Both the position numbers and the translations under genes were made by a program. Shown piece by piece: positions 1 to 8,006 of a stretch of DNA of 28,192 bases (position 1 is the first letter of the stretch; every line of letters begins with the position of its first letter). The DNA is from JBLHKW01 sp047618565 (lineage in GTDB: Bacteria; Planctomycetota; UBA1135; GCA-002686595). Under the pieces are notes generated by a model. The model was not told where the DNA came from. It saw only the letters and a list, made by a program, of their open reading frames with translations, and did not search any database. The DNA lies in assembly GCA_047618565.1 (NCBI GenBank), contig JBLHKW010000060.1, forward strand, positions 1 through 28,192, given 5' to 3'.

Positions 1-686
1 AGCTCATCCGCGCGCTCGAGATCGAGCCCGGAACCGAGCAGCAGCGGACCGTCCACGGCCGCTCGAAGCGTGCGCACCGAGGCCCCAGCGGGCGCCTCGC
101 CCGTGGCCGCCCCGCTCACGATCAGCGCATCCGCCAGCCCGCGCAACAACGTGTCCTGCGCGGCCTGAACCAGGCTCTCCGACCCCATCGGCGTGGCGTG
201 CTTGACATGCACATCGGCCAGGATCTTGACACCTGGCGCGAGGCGCGCACGCTCGCGCAGCGTATCGGCAGCCTGTCCACTGATAAGGCCTTGATCCGTG
301 ACCGCCGCGCCCGTGTGGACGTTCACGCGTATGAATTCCGCTCCGCTCGCAGCACAGATGCCGAGTGCGCTGCGCGCGTCGTTGCGCAGCACGTTGACGC
401 CTACAAGCACATGAGGAGCGACGCGCCGCACTTCGGCCACGGCCAGGGTCATGGCCGCGACCGTCTCCGCGGGTACGCGCCCGGCAAAGAACGGCACATC
501 GCCGAAGTTCTCCACGATCAGCGCGTCGCATCCGCCAGCGCACAACGCGGCAGCGTCGGACCGCGCCCGCTCGAGCACCGGTTCGAACCCGCCCGCGTGG
601 CGCGGCGCTCCCGGAAGCGGAAGCAGATGGACCACGCCCACGAAGGTCGGCGGCGCTGTCGCATCCGCTCCGAACGGGGCTCTCAT
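1..686 (-). CDS. BtpA/SgcQ-family TIM-barrel protein (3' end cut by window edge)
   Basis: Translating the minus strand from the ATG at 686 gives 228 open codons running off the window edge. The frame carries the BtpA-family pattern: GVVHLLPLPGAPR near residue 17, then ALIVENFGDVPFF, VGVNVLRND, FIRVNVHTGAAVTDQG, KILADVHVKHATPMG and LLLGSGLDLERAD. Family members are usually about 260-290 aa, so perhaps 35-60 C-terminal residues lie outside. The fold is a cytoplasmic TIM barrel. BtpA was first linked to photosystem I stability in cyanobacteria, but most homologues sit in non-photosynthetic bacteria and have no firm function. The start codon overlaps the stop of the upstream carboxypeptidase gene as ATGA, and a GAGGAG lies just upstream, so translation is probably coupled. 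The family assignment is firm; the reaction is unknown. Confidence 0.9.
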   Translation of the reverse strand, partial: MRAPFGADATAPPTFVGVVHLLPLPGAPRHAGGFEPVLERARSDAAALCAGGCDALIVENFGDVPFFAGRVPAETVAAMTLAVAEVRRVAPHVLVGVNVLRNDARSALGICAASGAEFIRVNVHTGAAVTDQGLISGQAADTLRERARLAPGVKILADVHVKHATPMGSESLVQAAQDTLLRGLADALIVSGAATGEAPAGASVRTLRAAVDGPLLLGSGLDLERADE

Positions 687-2215
687 CGCTCCTCGCCAGC
701 GGCGTAGAAACCGGCCAGATCGGCCTTCAGCTGCGTTCCCTGGCCCAGGTGGATGTACATCATGTGGCCCGCCTCGTAGTGCGTCGTCGTCACCCGCTCG
801 GCGTAGCCCGGATCCATGGCCAGATGGTCGAAGGTGTAGTGCGTCGCGAAGTAGGGCGTCGCCAGGTCGTAGTAACCACAGGCCACGAAGACGCGCAGGT
901 CCTGGTTGCGGGCCATCGCACCGCGCAAGCCCTCGGCCACGTTCAGGTACTGATTCTTCGCCCGGTCGTAGCTCCAGGGATGGACGCGCCCCGACAGGAT
1001 CTCGTAGGTCAGCTCGTTCTCGTACTCGAGTTCCCGGCGCAGGTAGTCGTTCAGGGCCGACGTGTACGGTCCCTGGATGGCGGCGTAGCTCGGATCGAAC
1101 TCGTAGCCATCGCCGGCCGCGTCCAGATCGATGCCCGTGAAACGGCTGTCGAGCCGGCCCACCGTGATGCGTTCATCGCGCCTCAGTTCCTTGACGAAGC
1201 GGCTGATGTTGATGCGCAGGTTGGTGCTCAGAATGTACTCGACGCTCAAGCCCGTGTAGCGCGCCAGCCGGTCCGCGATCGCGCGCCGCTCGGAATCCGT
1301 CAGCTGGTTGCCGCGCAAGAGCGCCGTCGCGTACTCCCCCAGCGCGAAGGACTCGACCTCGCGCAGCAGGGGATCGATCTCGGCAAACTCTTCACCCAGC
1401 TGGCCGTGGTACCAGGCGGTTGCCGCGTAGGTCGGCAAGAACAGCACGAAGGGCAGGTCATTGCCCACGTCGAAGCGTGCCGTCTGGAACTCCAGAATCG
1501 ACGAGACGAGCACGATGCCGTTCAGGTACATCCCGTGGCGCTGCTGAAGGTGCTTCGCCAGGCCGGCTGCGCGGGTCGTGCCGTAGCTCTCACCACACAG
1601 GTACTTGGGCGAGGACCAGCGGCGCGTGCGCGTCGTGTAGCGCCGGATGAACTCGCCCACCACCTCGACATCCTCATCGACACCGTGGAACTGCTGCGGG
1701 TCTTCGCCCTTCGCGGCGCGGCTGTAGCCGGTCGTGACCGGGTCGATGAAGACCAGATCGGTCACATCGAGCAGACTGAAGTCGTTGTCGACCAGCTGGG
1801 CAGGCGGCGCCAGGGGAAAACCCTCGGCGCCCATCTTGACCCGTCGCGGGCCGAAGGCGCCCAGGTGCAACCAGACGGAGGATGAACCCGGGCCACCATT
1901 GAAGGTGAACGTCAGCGGGCGGGCGTTGACCTCCTTCACGTCGTCGCGCGTGTAGGCGACGTAGAAGATGTGAGCCTTCTCGCCTCCGTCCTCGTCCTTG
2001 AGGGTCAGGGTGCCTGCCTCCGCGGTGTAGTCGATCCACTCGCCGCCCAACAGGATCCGGTGATGGCTGATCGAGGTGTCCCCATCGGCCTCCTCGGCGG
2101 CGGGCGCCTGCTCGGACTCCGGATCCTCCTGTGCCCAGGCGCCGGGGAGGCACGTTGCCAGGAACAAGACGGGGAGCAGGGCCGGAAATATGGGGTGTCG
2201 CTTGCTTGTCATCAT
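683..2215 (-). CDS. Exported serine carboxypeptidase-like protein, peptidase family S10
   Basis: The 510-aa product starts with a signal peptide (charged MMTSKRH, hydrophobic stretch, likely cleavage after AWA near residue 28), so it should act in the periplasm or outside. S10 landmarks are all present. FTFNGGPGSSSVWLHLGAFG forms the oxyanion/substrate region. The nucleophile is Ser210 in GESYG, the acid Asp450 in GYYDLATPY, and the base His484 in YEAGHMMY. The acidic low-complexity stretch after the signal is probably a linker. Family members remove C-terminal residues from peptides; some relatives are acyltransferases. The gene is first of a pair with the BtpA-family gene, which it overlaps by 4 nt. 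A second ATG one codon in is an equally possible start. Substrate is unknown. Confidence 0.93.
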   Translation of the reverse strand: MMTSKRHPIFPALLPVLFLATCLPGAWAQEDPESEQAPAAEEADGDTSISHHRILLGGEWIDYTAEAGTLTLKDEDGGEKAHIFYVAYTRDDVKEVNARPLTFTFNGGPGSSSVWLHLGAFGPRRVKMGAEGFPLAPPAQLVDNDFSLLDVTDLVFIDPVTTGYSRAAKGEDPQQFHGVDEDVEVVGEFIRRYTTRTRRWSSPKYLCGESYGTTRAAGLAKHLQQRHGMYLNGIVLVSSILEFQTARFDVGNDLPFVLFLPTYAATAWYHGQLGEEFAEIDPLLREVESFALGEYATALLRGNQLTDSERRAIADRLARYTGLSVEYILSTNLRINISRFVKELRRDERITVGRLDSRFTGIDLDAAGDGYEFDPSYAAIQGPYTSALNDYLRRELEYENELTYEILSGRVHPWSYDRAKNQYLNVAEGLRGAMARNQDLRVFVACGYYDLATPYFATHYTFDHLAMDPGYAERVTTTHYEAGHMMYIHLGQGTQLKADLAGFYAAGEER

Positions 2216-2486
2216 GGATCAAACTCGGGTGGGAGGAACCGCGGGCGGCACTGTAGCAGACCCCCGGCGTACGCCCCCCGCCTGGCACGGGTCAGCGGGC
2301 TACGAAGTCTCGAAATGGACCCGGGCCTGCCTCGCATGGGCTGCTGTTCCGCTTATCTCGAGACCGGTACGTGGCGACGCCCCATCCTGCACCCTTTGCT
2401 AGAATGGGCATCCCTGGCCCCCATCCAGGCCCACCCGGATTTTCTCGAGCCCACCCCCGACCAGACGTCACACCCTCGGAGGCCGC
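2216..2486. other. Intergenic region between divergent genes
   Basis: This 271-bp stretch separates the minus-strand carboxypeptidase gene from the plus-strand propeller-cytochrome gene and must hold both promoters. The best plus-strand -10 candidate is TAGAAT at 2400-2405, but no convincing -35 lies 16-18 bp upstream, so I do not call a promoter. A GGAGG at 2478-2482 lies 4 nt before the ATG at 2487 and supports that start. Nothing else was seen. Confidence 0.4.
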
Positions 2487-3509
2487 ATGCTGCGCGCATT
2501 CGCCACGCTGTCCGCCCTTGCATCGCTCGTTTCCGCCAGCCCCTCCAGCGCGCCCGTCCAACCGAGCGCCGCGCAGGAGCATCTGGCCCCGTTCAGGGAG
2601 CTGGACCGGGTCGAGGGAGACGCGCTGGACCTGCTCTTCGCGCCCGTGCGACCGATGGCCATGCGTGCCGCGGACGGACACCTGTTCGCGGTCAACTCCC
2701 ACGACAGCACCGTGGTCGAGTACGACGATCAGGGCGACCTGCTGCGAACGATCCGCGTTCCGTGGGGTCCCGTTTCACTGGCGCTGTGGTCCCCATCCTG
2801 GGCACGTGGCAGCGACTACCTGCTGGTCGTCTGCCGCGGTAGCTACACGCTCACCTACGTGGACCTGAGTTCAGGCCGCATCGTGCGCCTGGTCGACTTG
2901 CCCGCCGAGCCTGCGGACATCCTCATCCACCCCACGAGCAACCACGCGTTCGTGACCTGCTCCGGCGACGACAGCGTGGTCGAGGTCAACGTGCGCACCG
3001 CGCAGATCATTCAGCGCTACGAGATACCGTCCAAGCGACCCACGTTCATGTGCCTGGACGGCGACGACGTGCTCGTGGCGCCGATGCTCTCGGGCAATAA
3101 CTCGCTCGTCGACACGGGCAGCTTCATCCTCGATCCTGGCCCGGGCCGCGTGCTGGACCTCGAGGACACGAACATCGCCAGTCAAGGCCTGGCGGATCAC
3201 GACCTGTTCCGCATTAGCCCCGGTTCGGACGCGCTGCCGATCGCGACCGACATGGGCGCGGTGCTCTTCGCCATGGGCATGAACCCGGTCACGGGCGACC
3301 TGTGGCAGCTCGGCACCGAGGCGAACAACAAGGATGCCACGCGCGTCGGCGAGCCCGCGGTGCGCGGCGACTTCATCGTCAATCAGATCGCGATCGCCCA
3401 GCTCGCGGCCGGATCCGTGGTGGCGCCCGGCGTGGTGATCAACATGGACGATGCGGATCCTGCGACCGGCGGCGTGCAGTTTGACTCCTCGCGCAGCGTC
3501 GGGCAGCCC
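2487..3509 (+). pseudogene. 5' half of a disrupted exported beta-propeller/di-haem cytochrome c gene
   Basis: The frame opens with a signal peptide (MLRAFATLSALASLVSAS, Ala-rich h-region) and continues with YVTN/YncE-like propeller sequence: LFAVNSHDSTVVEYDDQGD, ADILIHPTSNHAFVTCSGDD and further blades. It reads to CCC at 3507-3509, then meets a TAG formed by a TA and the first base of an inserted palindromic element. The propeller continues after the element in another frame. Deleting 161 bp (3510-3670) gives VGQP-YGLDFDLDG and a single 1,053-codon frame plus stop, which shows the two halves were one gene. As it stands the fragment would be an exported partial propeller of about 341 aa without haem sites, probably unstable. 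The GGAGG before 2487 supports the start. Confidence 0.85.
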
Positions 3510-3672
3510 TAGCAGCCCGTGGTGAAAGTCACGGCGCGCTCGAAGCTGTCAGGATTCGAGCTGGCAAGGCGCGCTGACGACGCGTATTCGTGGATACTCG
3601 GAGGAAGCGCAACGCCGCCAGGGCGGAGCCTGGCGGATTTGAGCGGGTCGTGAGTTTCACCACGGGCTGCTA
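3510..3672. mobile_element. 159-bp palindromic MITE-like element with TA duplications, inserted in a gene
   Basis: The element spans 3512-3670. Its ends are perfect 16-bp inverted repeats, GCAGCCCGTGGTGAAA at 3512-3527 and its reverse complement at 3655-3670, continued by imperfect complementarity through most of each arm, so the strand can fold into one long hairpin. TA at 3510-3511 and 3671-3672 flanks it as a 2-bp target duplication. Internal hairpins include CCGCCAGG/CCTGGCGG near the right arm. It is too short to code for a transposase. TA target duplication is typical of the IS630/Tc1-mariner superfamily, so a MITE mobilised by an IS630-type transposase is the leading guess. The source transposase is not in the window. 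It introduces a stop and a frameshift. Confidence 0.8.
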
Positions 3673-5809
3673 TGGCCTGGACTTCGATCTCGATGGCGAC
3701 GCCTACGTGGTCGGATTGCTGACGGGTAATGTGACCCAGCGCTCTGTCTCCGGCGCTTTCGTACGCGAGTGGAACGTGGGTCCGATCCCGCGCATGGTGC
3801 TGGTGGATGACGCCGGCGAGGAGGCCCTGGTCTATTGCTGGGGCGACAACACCATCGGTAAGTACGACCTGACGAACAGCACGCCGACGCTGGTGGCGAC
3901 CCTCGACGTGGGCTTCGATCCGACGCCCGAGAACATGCAAGCGGGCCGCCGACTGTTCTTCGACGCCAGCTTCTCGATGCACAACAACGCCTCCTGCGCC
4001 TCCTGTCACATCGAAACCGAGAGCGACATGCTCGCCTGGGACCTGTCCAACATGCCCTTCGATGACAAGGGACCACTGGTGACCCAGACCATGCGCGGCA
4101 TCGCGGACCTGGTTCCGCTGCACTGGCGCGGTGAACGGGCGAAACTCGTCGATTTCAACCCCGCATTCGATGGACTGCTCGGGGGCCCCGAGCTCGACAC
4201 GACGCCGGGCGGCGAGTTCGACCAGTTCGAGGCCTTCGTCTTCTCCCTGGAACAGCCGGCCAATCCGAGCTCCCACCCACGCCGCGTGGTCGATGGTGCC
4301 CTCGACGCCAACGGCGGCGACGCGGTCAGGGGACAGAACTCCTACTTCGACGACAACGCCGTCCAGGGCATCGGTTCGTGCAACGTGTGCCACACACTGC
4401 CGACCGGCACGAACAACGAGGTCGTGCTCGACGAGCCCAACCTGGAGTTCGCGCGACGCACGCACTTCGTGGTGGCCTCCTTCAATGGAATGTGGCGCAA
4501 GAAACAACCGACGCTCGAGGACGTGGTCTTCGCCGATGGCTCCGTGGAGCAGCGTCCCACGATCGGCGCCGGCGTGTCGGCGGCGGGCCTGAAGGACAGC
4601 GTGCTCGATTTCGTCCAGATCAACCTGTTCAGCCTGAACGATCAGCAGGACCGCGACATCGCGGCCTTCGTCGATCAGGTCGACTCGGGCCTGGCACCGG
4701 CGGTGCACCGCTCGTGGATCCTGAACGAGGGCTCCGTCGCGGAGGCCATGGCGCCCCTGCGCAGCTACCTCCTGCGCCAGGCGATCGAACGCAACGCGGA
4801 CATCGCCATCTTCGGTAGCATCGACCTCGGCGCGGGCGCGCGCGAGCTGCGCTGGTTCTGGGACCGCAGCAGCGACCTGTTCATGGCGGAGGACAGCAGC
4901 GTGGCCCCGCGCAGGCTCGGCGACTTCTTCACCGCCGCCCAGGCTGGGCTCGCGGATGTGGTCGTCCTGGGAATGCCCGTCGGCATGGCACAGCGCTTCG
5001 CCGTGGACTCCGACCGGGACGGCGTCTTCAACCTCGACGAGATCGCGCTCGGGATCGACCCCGAGGACCTGGACTCCGACGGAGACGGCGATCGCGACGG
5101 CCACGAGACCGACAACGGCGGTGATCCGGCCGATCCCAACGTGGGCTCCAGCGACCTGCTCGCGGCGCAGATCCACAACCTGCGCCTCATCTACCGCACC
5201 GCGAAGGTCGCCAAGCTGCAGTTCGAGACCAGCGAACCGGCGCGCGTGGACGCAACCTGGACGGCGGGCGTCCCCACGGGCAGCGTGACCGACGAACGCT
5301 TTGCCACGAGCCACACCCTGGTCCTCACGGAACTGAAGTTCGGTCGGCAGCACACCGTCACCATCACCGTGACCGACCTGGCGGGTAACCCGACGATGAT
5401 GGACTTCCCGGGCGGCATCCTCACCAACCCGGCGGCCTTCCCCTTCGACGTCGTCCTGAGGAACGTCACGACGGCCACGATCCAGAACTCGGCCGGCACC
5501 CTGCACTTCACCATGAACGGCCGCGGACGACGCAAGGCGGGCGGGGGCGGAATTCCCGCCAGCCAGCTACGCGTGAGCGTGTTCGTCAACGGCACCTTCA
5601 GCCGGTCGGCGATCGGCACGACCTCCGGTGCGGACGGCAGCACGACCGTCGACATCAACGAGACCGGTTTGACCGTCGGCGATGAGGTGCGCGTCGTGGT
5701 CGACACGGTCTACAACACGGCAGCCAACACCGGGACCCTCTGGAACATGCCCGCGACGCTCCCCGCCAACCGCGAGGCCATCATGGTCTACGACGGCCAG
5801 GGTCCCTGA
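3671..5809 (+). pseudogene. 3' half of the disrupted gene: propeller end, di-haem cytochrome c, calcium-binding repeats, Ig-like tail
   Basis: After the inserted element the frame resumes with the last propeller blades (YGLDFDLDGDAYVVGLL, ALVYCWGDNTIGKYDL). It continues with two c-type haem sites, CASCH at 3995-4009 and CNVCH at 4379-4393, in a region resembling cytochrome c peroxidase/MauG-type di-haem proteins. Near 5005-5140 come thrombospondin type 3-like acidic repeats (DSDRDGVFNLDE, DLDSDGDGDRDG), probably binding calcium. The last 200 residues look beta-rich and Ig/FN3-like. The open frame can be extended back to an ATG at 3590, but that codon lies inside the element and gives no signal peptide. 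A product from there could not be exported for haem attachment. Intact, the protein would be exported and about 1,053 aa; a redox or surface role is inferred only. Confidence 0.85.
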
Positions 5810-5840
5810 GCCAGACGGTGTGCGGCAATCGACGTGATTC

Positions 5841-5862
5841 GGTACCGCACGGGGTCGGTACC
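5841..5862. terminator. Possible hairpin between convergent genes
   Basis: GGTACCG at 5841-5847 and CGGTACC at 5856-5862 form a perfect 7-bp stem with an 8-nt loop. It lies in the 60-bp gap between the stop of the cytochrome fragment and the stop of the minus-strand hydrolase gene. Neither strand has a following T-run, so it is not a classical intrinsic terminator. Position between convergent stops is the main reason for the call. Confidence 0.35.
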
Positions 5863-5869
5863 GCGCGCG

Positions 5870-6862
5870 CTACCACCGATCGAGGAAGCTCTGCAGCGCC
5901 GCGTCGAACCGCTCGGGCTGTTCCAGCCACGGGAGGTGCCCCGTGTCCTCGAGGATGACGAGCTGCGCACCGCGAATCGCGGCGGCATACTCGCGCGAGC
6001 CCTGTACCGGATAGGCGTCTTCAATTCCGTGGATCAGGAGCACCGGAAGCTTCAGGCGCGCCAGCTCCGGCCGCCAATCCCAGAACCCCAGACCGTCGAT
6101 GATCGCCTGTCCGAGGGTGGCCCCCAGCTCCGGGTCCAGGTTGGGTGACACGCACGGCTCACTGCGCATGCGCGCGAGGGCGGCCTCGGGGTCGACGCTG
6201 CGACTCTCGACGAACAGCTGCGTGAAGGCTCGACAGAACTCGAGCGGGCGGGCGCTCTTGCCCCCCGCGCGGCGCAGGGCCTCGAGCCGGGAGAGTGCCA
6301 CCGGGTCCGTGCGCAGCCGCATGCGCCCCAGGAAGTCCTCCCAGTGCGGCGCCCGGCGCGGCGGCAGGGGCGCGACCAGGACCAGCCCGGCCACGTTGTC
6401 GGGGTGCTCGAGGGCGTAGCGCACTGCGAGTGCACCGTGGTAGCTCCAGCCCAAGAGCACGACTCGATCGATGCCGAGTCGCGCTCGCAGGGCATCCAGG
6501 CTCACGAGGTCGTCCTCCAGCCGTGCCGATTCCACATCGTGGGGCACAACAAGAGCCGCCTGGCCGCGGCCTGGCAGGTCCGCGAAGACGACGGACCGCC
6601 CGGCGAGGTCCAGATCGTCCTCCAGCCAGGACGCGCCAAGTACGAGTAAGGTCGGTCCCGTCCCGCTCTCCTCCTGGGGTGACTGGAGGCGCACGTAGGT
6701 CGCATCTACCGACGTGAGGTCCAGGGAGCGGACCCGGGAAGACCCGACGGTCGGGGCGCAGGCCGCGCACCCGAACACCCCTGACAGGCCCAGGATGATG
6801 GCAACCCCCTGGCCGCCACCTGCCCCGCGCCCTGGCCAACCGCCCCACATAGACCGTCTCAT
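5870..6862 (-). CDS. Alpha/beta-hydrolase lipoprotein (proline iminopeptidase-like)
   Basis: From the ATG at 6862 the product is 330 aa; a GGAGGG 6 nt upstream supports this start over a GTG at 6913. The N-terminus (MRRSMWGGW then a hydrophobic run ending VFGCAAC) is a lipoprotein-type signal with two possible lipidation cysteines. The hydrolase core shows the nucleophile elbow GWSYHG (Ser140), the acid in HGIEDAYPV (Asp282) and the base in TGHLPW (His309), so the triad is complete. LVLVAPLPPRR after the elbow and the WRPELARLKLPVLLIHG strand are typical of the S33/hydrolase group. It probably acts anchored to a membrane facing the periplasm. Substrate (peptide or ester) cannot be told from sequence. 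It diverges from the radical SAM gene. Confidence 0.88.
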   Translation of the reverse strand: MRRSMWGGWPGRGAGGGQGVAIILGLSGVFGCAACAPTVGSSRVRSLDLTSVDATYVRLQSPQEESGTGPTLLVLGASWLEDDLDLAGRSVVFADLPGRGQAALVVPHDVESARLEDDLVSLDALRARLGIDRVVLLGWSYHGALAVRYALEHPDNVAGLVLVAPLPPRRAPHWEDFLGRMRLRTDPVALSRLEALRRAGGKSARPLEFCRAFTQLFVESRSVDPEAALARMRSEPCVSPNLDPELGATLGQAIIDGLGFWDWRPELARLKLPVLLIHGIEDAYPVQGSREYAAAIRGAQLVILEDTGHLPWLEQPERFDAALQSFLDRW

Positions 6863-6952
6863 CCCGTGCCCTCCATCAAGCTCGGTTTCTGATCCAGCAA
6901 ACCTGCCGTGCACGGGATAGTATAGGTTGCAGGTGAACCCTGCCGCTATCCC
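6863..6952. promoter_or_regulatory. Short divergent promoter region
   Basis: This 90-bp gap must serve both the hydrolase gene (minus) and the radical SAM gene (plus). It contains a small AT-rich patch, GATAGTATAGG around 6916-6926. On the minus strand TATACT (6924-6919) is a good -10 match about 57 nt from the hydrolase ATG. On the plus strand TAGTAT (6918-6923) could serve as a -10. No good -35 was found for either, so the boxes are tentative. No clear Shine-Dalgarno precedes the plus-strand ATG at 6953. Confidence 0.3.
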
Positions 6953-7987
6953 ATGACCAGCATCACAAACCTAGTCCACAGCGCCAAGGACGTGGGCCGG
7001 AAGGCGTTTTTCGCGCTCCTGCCCGTCCCTCTGCTGAACCTGTACCTGCGCAAGCGTCTGCCTCGGATGATGAATCTCGAGGCCACGACGGCTTGCAACC
7101 TGGAGTGCCCGCTCTGCTCGACCCACATTCTGGATCGCCGCACGCGCTATCTGAAGGCCGAGCACATGGACAGCATCATCGACAGCTGCACGGGGCTGAA
7201 GATGGTCTGCTTCCACATCATGGGCGAGCCCCTGTTGCACCCGCAGCTGTTTGATTTCGTCAAGCGCTGCACGGAGCGCGGCGTCGAGACTCATTTCGGC
7301 ACCAACGCGCTGATCCTCGACGAGAAGATCGACGAGATGCTCGACTCGGGCCTGACGTCCGTCTCGGTCGCGATCGACGGCGCCGATGAAGAGGACTACC
7401 AGAAGTATCGCAAGCGCGGGAGCTTCGACAAGGCCGTCGACGGCACCAAGAAACTGCTCCGCAAGCGTGCCGAGCGCGGGCTCAAGAAGCCCATCATCCA
7501 GGTGCAGACGATCATGTTCTCCTACAACGAGGAGCGCGAGGACGACGTACTGGTGATGCTCAATGGCATCGGCGCGGACAGCATCGCACTGAAACGCCCC
7601 TCCTACTACCACGACTACGAGGAGTGGAAGGTGGACAACGCCAGCGTCGGCGAGGCCAAGCTGGCGCGCACGATCAAGAACACGGACAAGTTCCTGGCCC
7701 AGGTCGACTGGCAGGACGACACGCGCAAGTACACGCGACCGCAGGATGAGTCTTCGACGACGCTCTACCGCAACCAGAAGATGTGCCCGCAGATGGAAAA
7801 GGGCACGGTCCTCTGCGACGGAAGCGTTGTGGCCTGCTGCATGGACGCGCAGGGCAAGACGACCTTCGGGAATCTCTCGCAGGACTCCTTCGCGGACATC
7901 TGGCGCGGCGAGGCCCACAAGAAGGTCATCGCCGAGTTCCAGGCGCGCACCCTGAGCGTCTGTCAGAGCTGCAGCATGCGCGACTAG
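6953..7987 (+). CDS. Radical SAM enzyme with SPASM-type C-terminal domain
   Basis: The 344-aa product has the radical SAM cluster motif in ACNLECPLCS (Cys48, Cys52, Cys55), followed by HIMGEPLLHPQL (GGEP-like SAM-binding segment) and VSVAIDGADEEDYQKYRK. The C-terminal part has cysteines at 278, 288, 295, 296, 337 and 340 (MCPQ, LCDGSVVACCMD, VCQSC) with TTFGNL and DIW, the usual SPASM layout for auxiliary iron-sulfur clusters. A hydrophobic stretch near residues 18-32 (FFALLPVPLLNLYL) may be a membrane-associated helix. Related enzymes modify peptides or small molecules by radical chemistry. No precursor peptide or partner maturation gene is visible nearby, so the substrate is open. The gene converges with the long ASPIC/UnbV gene; their stops are 12 nt apart. 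Confidence 0.9.
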   Translation: MTSITNLVHSAKDVGRKAFFALLPVPLLNLYLRKRLPRMMNLEATTACNLECPLCSTHILDRRTRYLKAEHMDSIIDSCTGLKMVCFHIMGEPLLHPQLFDFVKRCTERGVETHFGTNALILDEKIDEMLDSGLTSVSVAIDGADEEDYQKYRKRGSFDKAVDGTKKLLRKRAERGLKKPIIQVQTIMFSYNEEREDDVLVMLNGIGADSIALKRPSYYHDYEEWKVDNASVGEAKLARTIKNTDKFLAQVDWQDDTRKYTRPQDESSTTLYRNQKMCPQMEKGTVLCDGSVVACCMDAQGKTTFGNLSQDSFADIWRGEAHKKVIAEFQARTLSVCQSCSMRD

Positions 7988-8006
7988 CAGACCGTTGGGC
8001 TAGTCG
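7981..8006. terminator. Hairpin spanning two convergent stop codons
   Basis: CGACTAGC at 7981-7988 pairs perfectly with GCTAGTCG at 7999-8006 around a 10-nt loop. The left arm contains the TAG of the radical SAM gene and the right arm the TAG of the minus-strand gene. The symmetry could terminate or stabilise transcripts from both sides, but no T-run follows on either strand, so efficiency as an intrinsic terminator is doubtful. Confidence 0.4.

Noticed and set aside
4..543. 179-codon Arg-rich open frame on the minus strand
   Set aside because: It is the wrong frame of the BtpA-family gene, whose own frame runs open to the window edge and carries the family motifs.
3590..3670. ATG at 3590 as a genuine start for the 3' cytochrome fragment
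   Set aside because: The codon lies inside the inserted element, has no signal peptide behind it, and would give an unexported cytochrome.
3509..5506. 665-codon open frame on the minus strand opposite the cytochrome gene
   Set aside because: It is a shadow of GC-rich codon use. The plus strand holds the signal-peptide, CxxCH and calcium-repeat motifs; the minus frame shows no recognisable motif.
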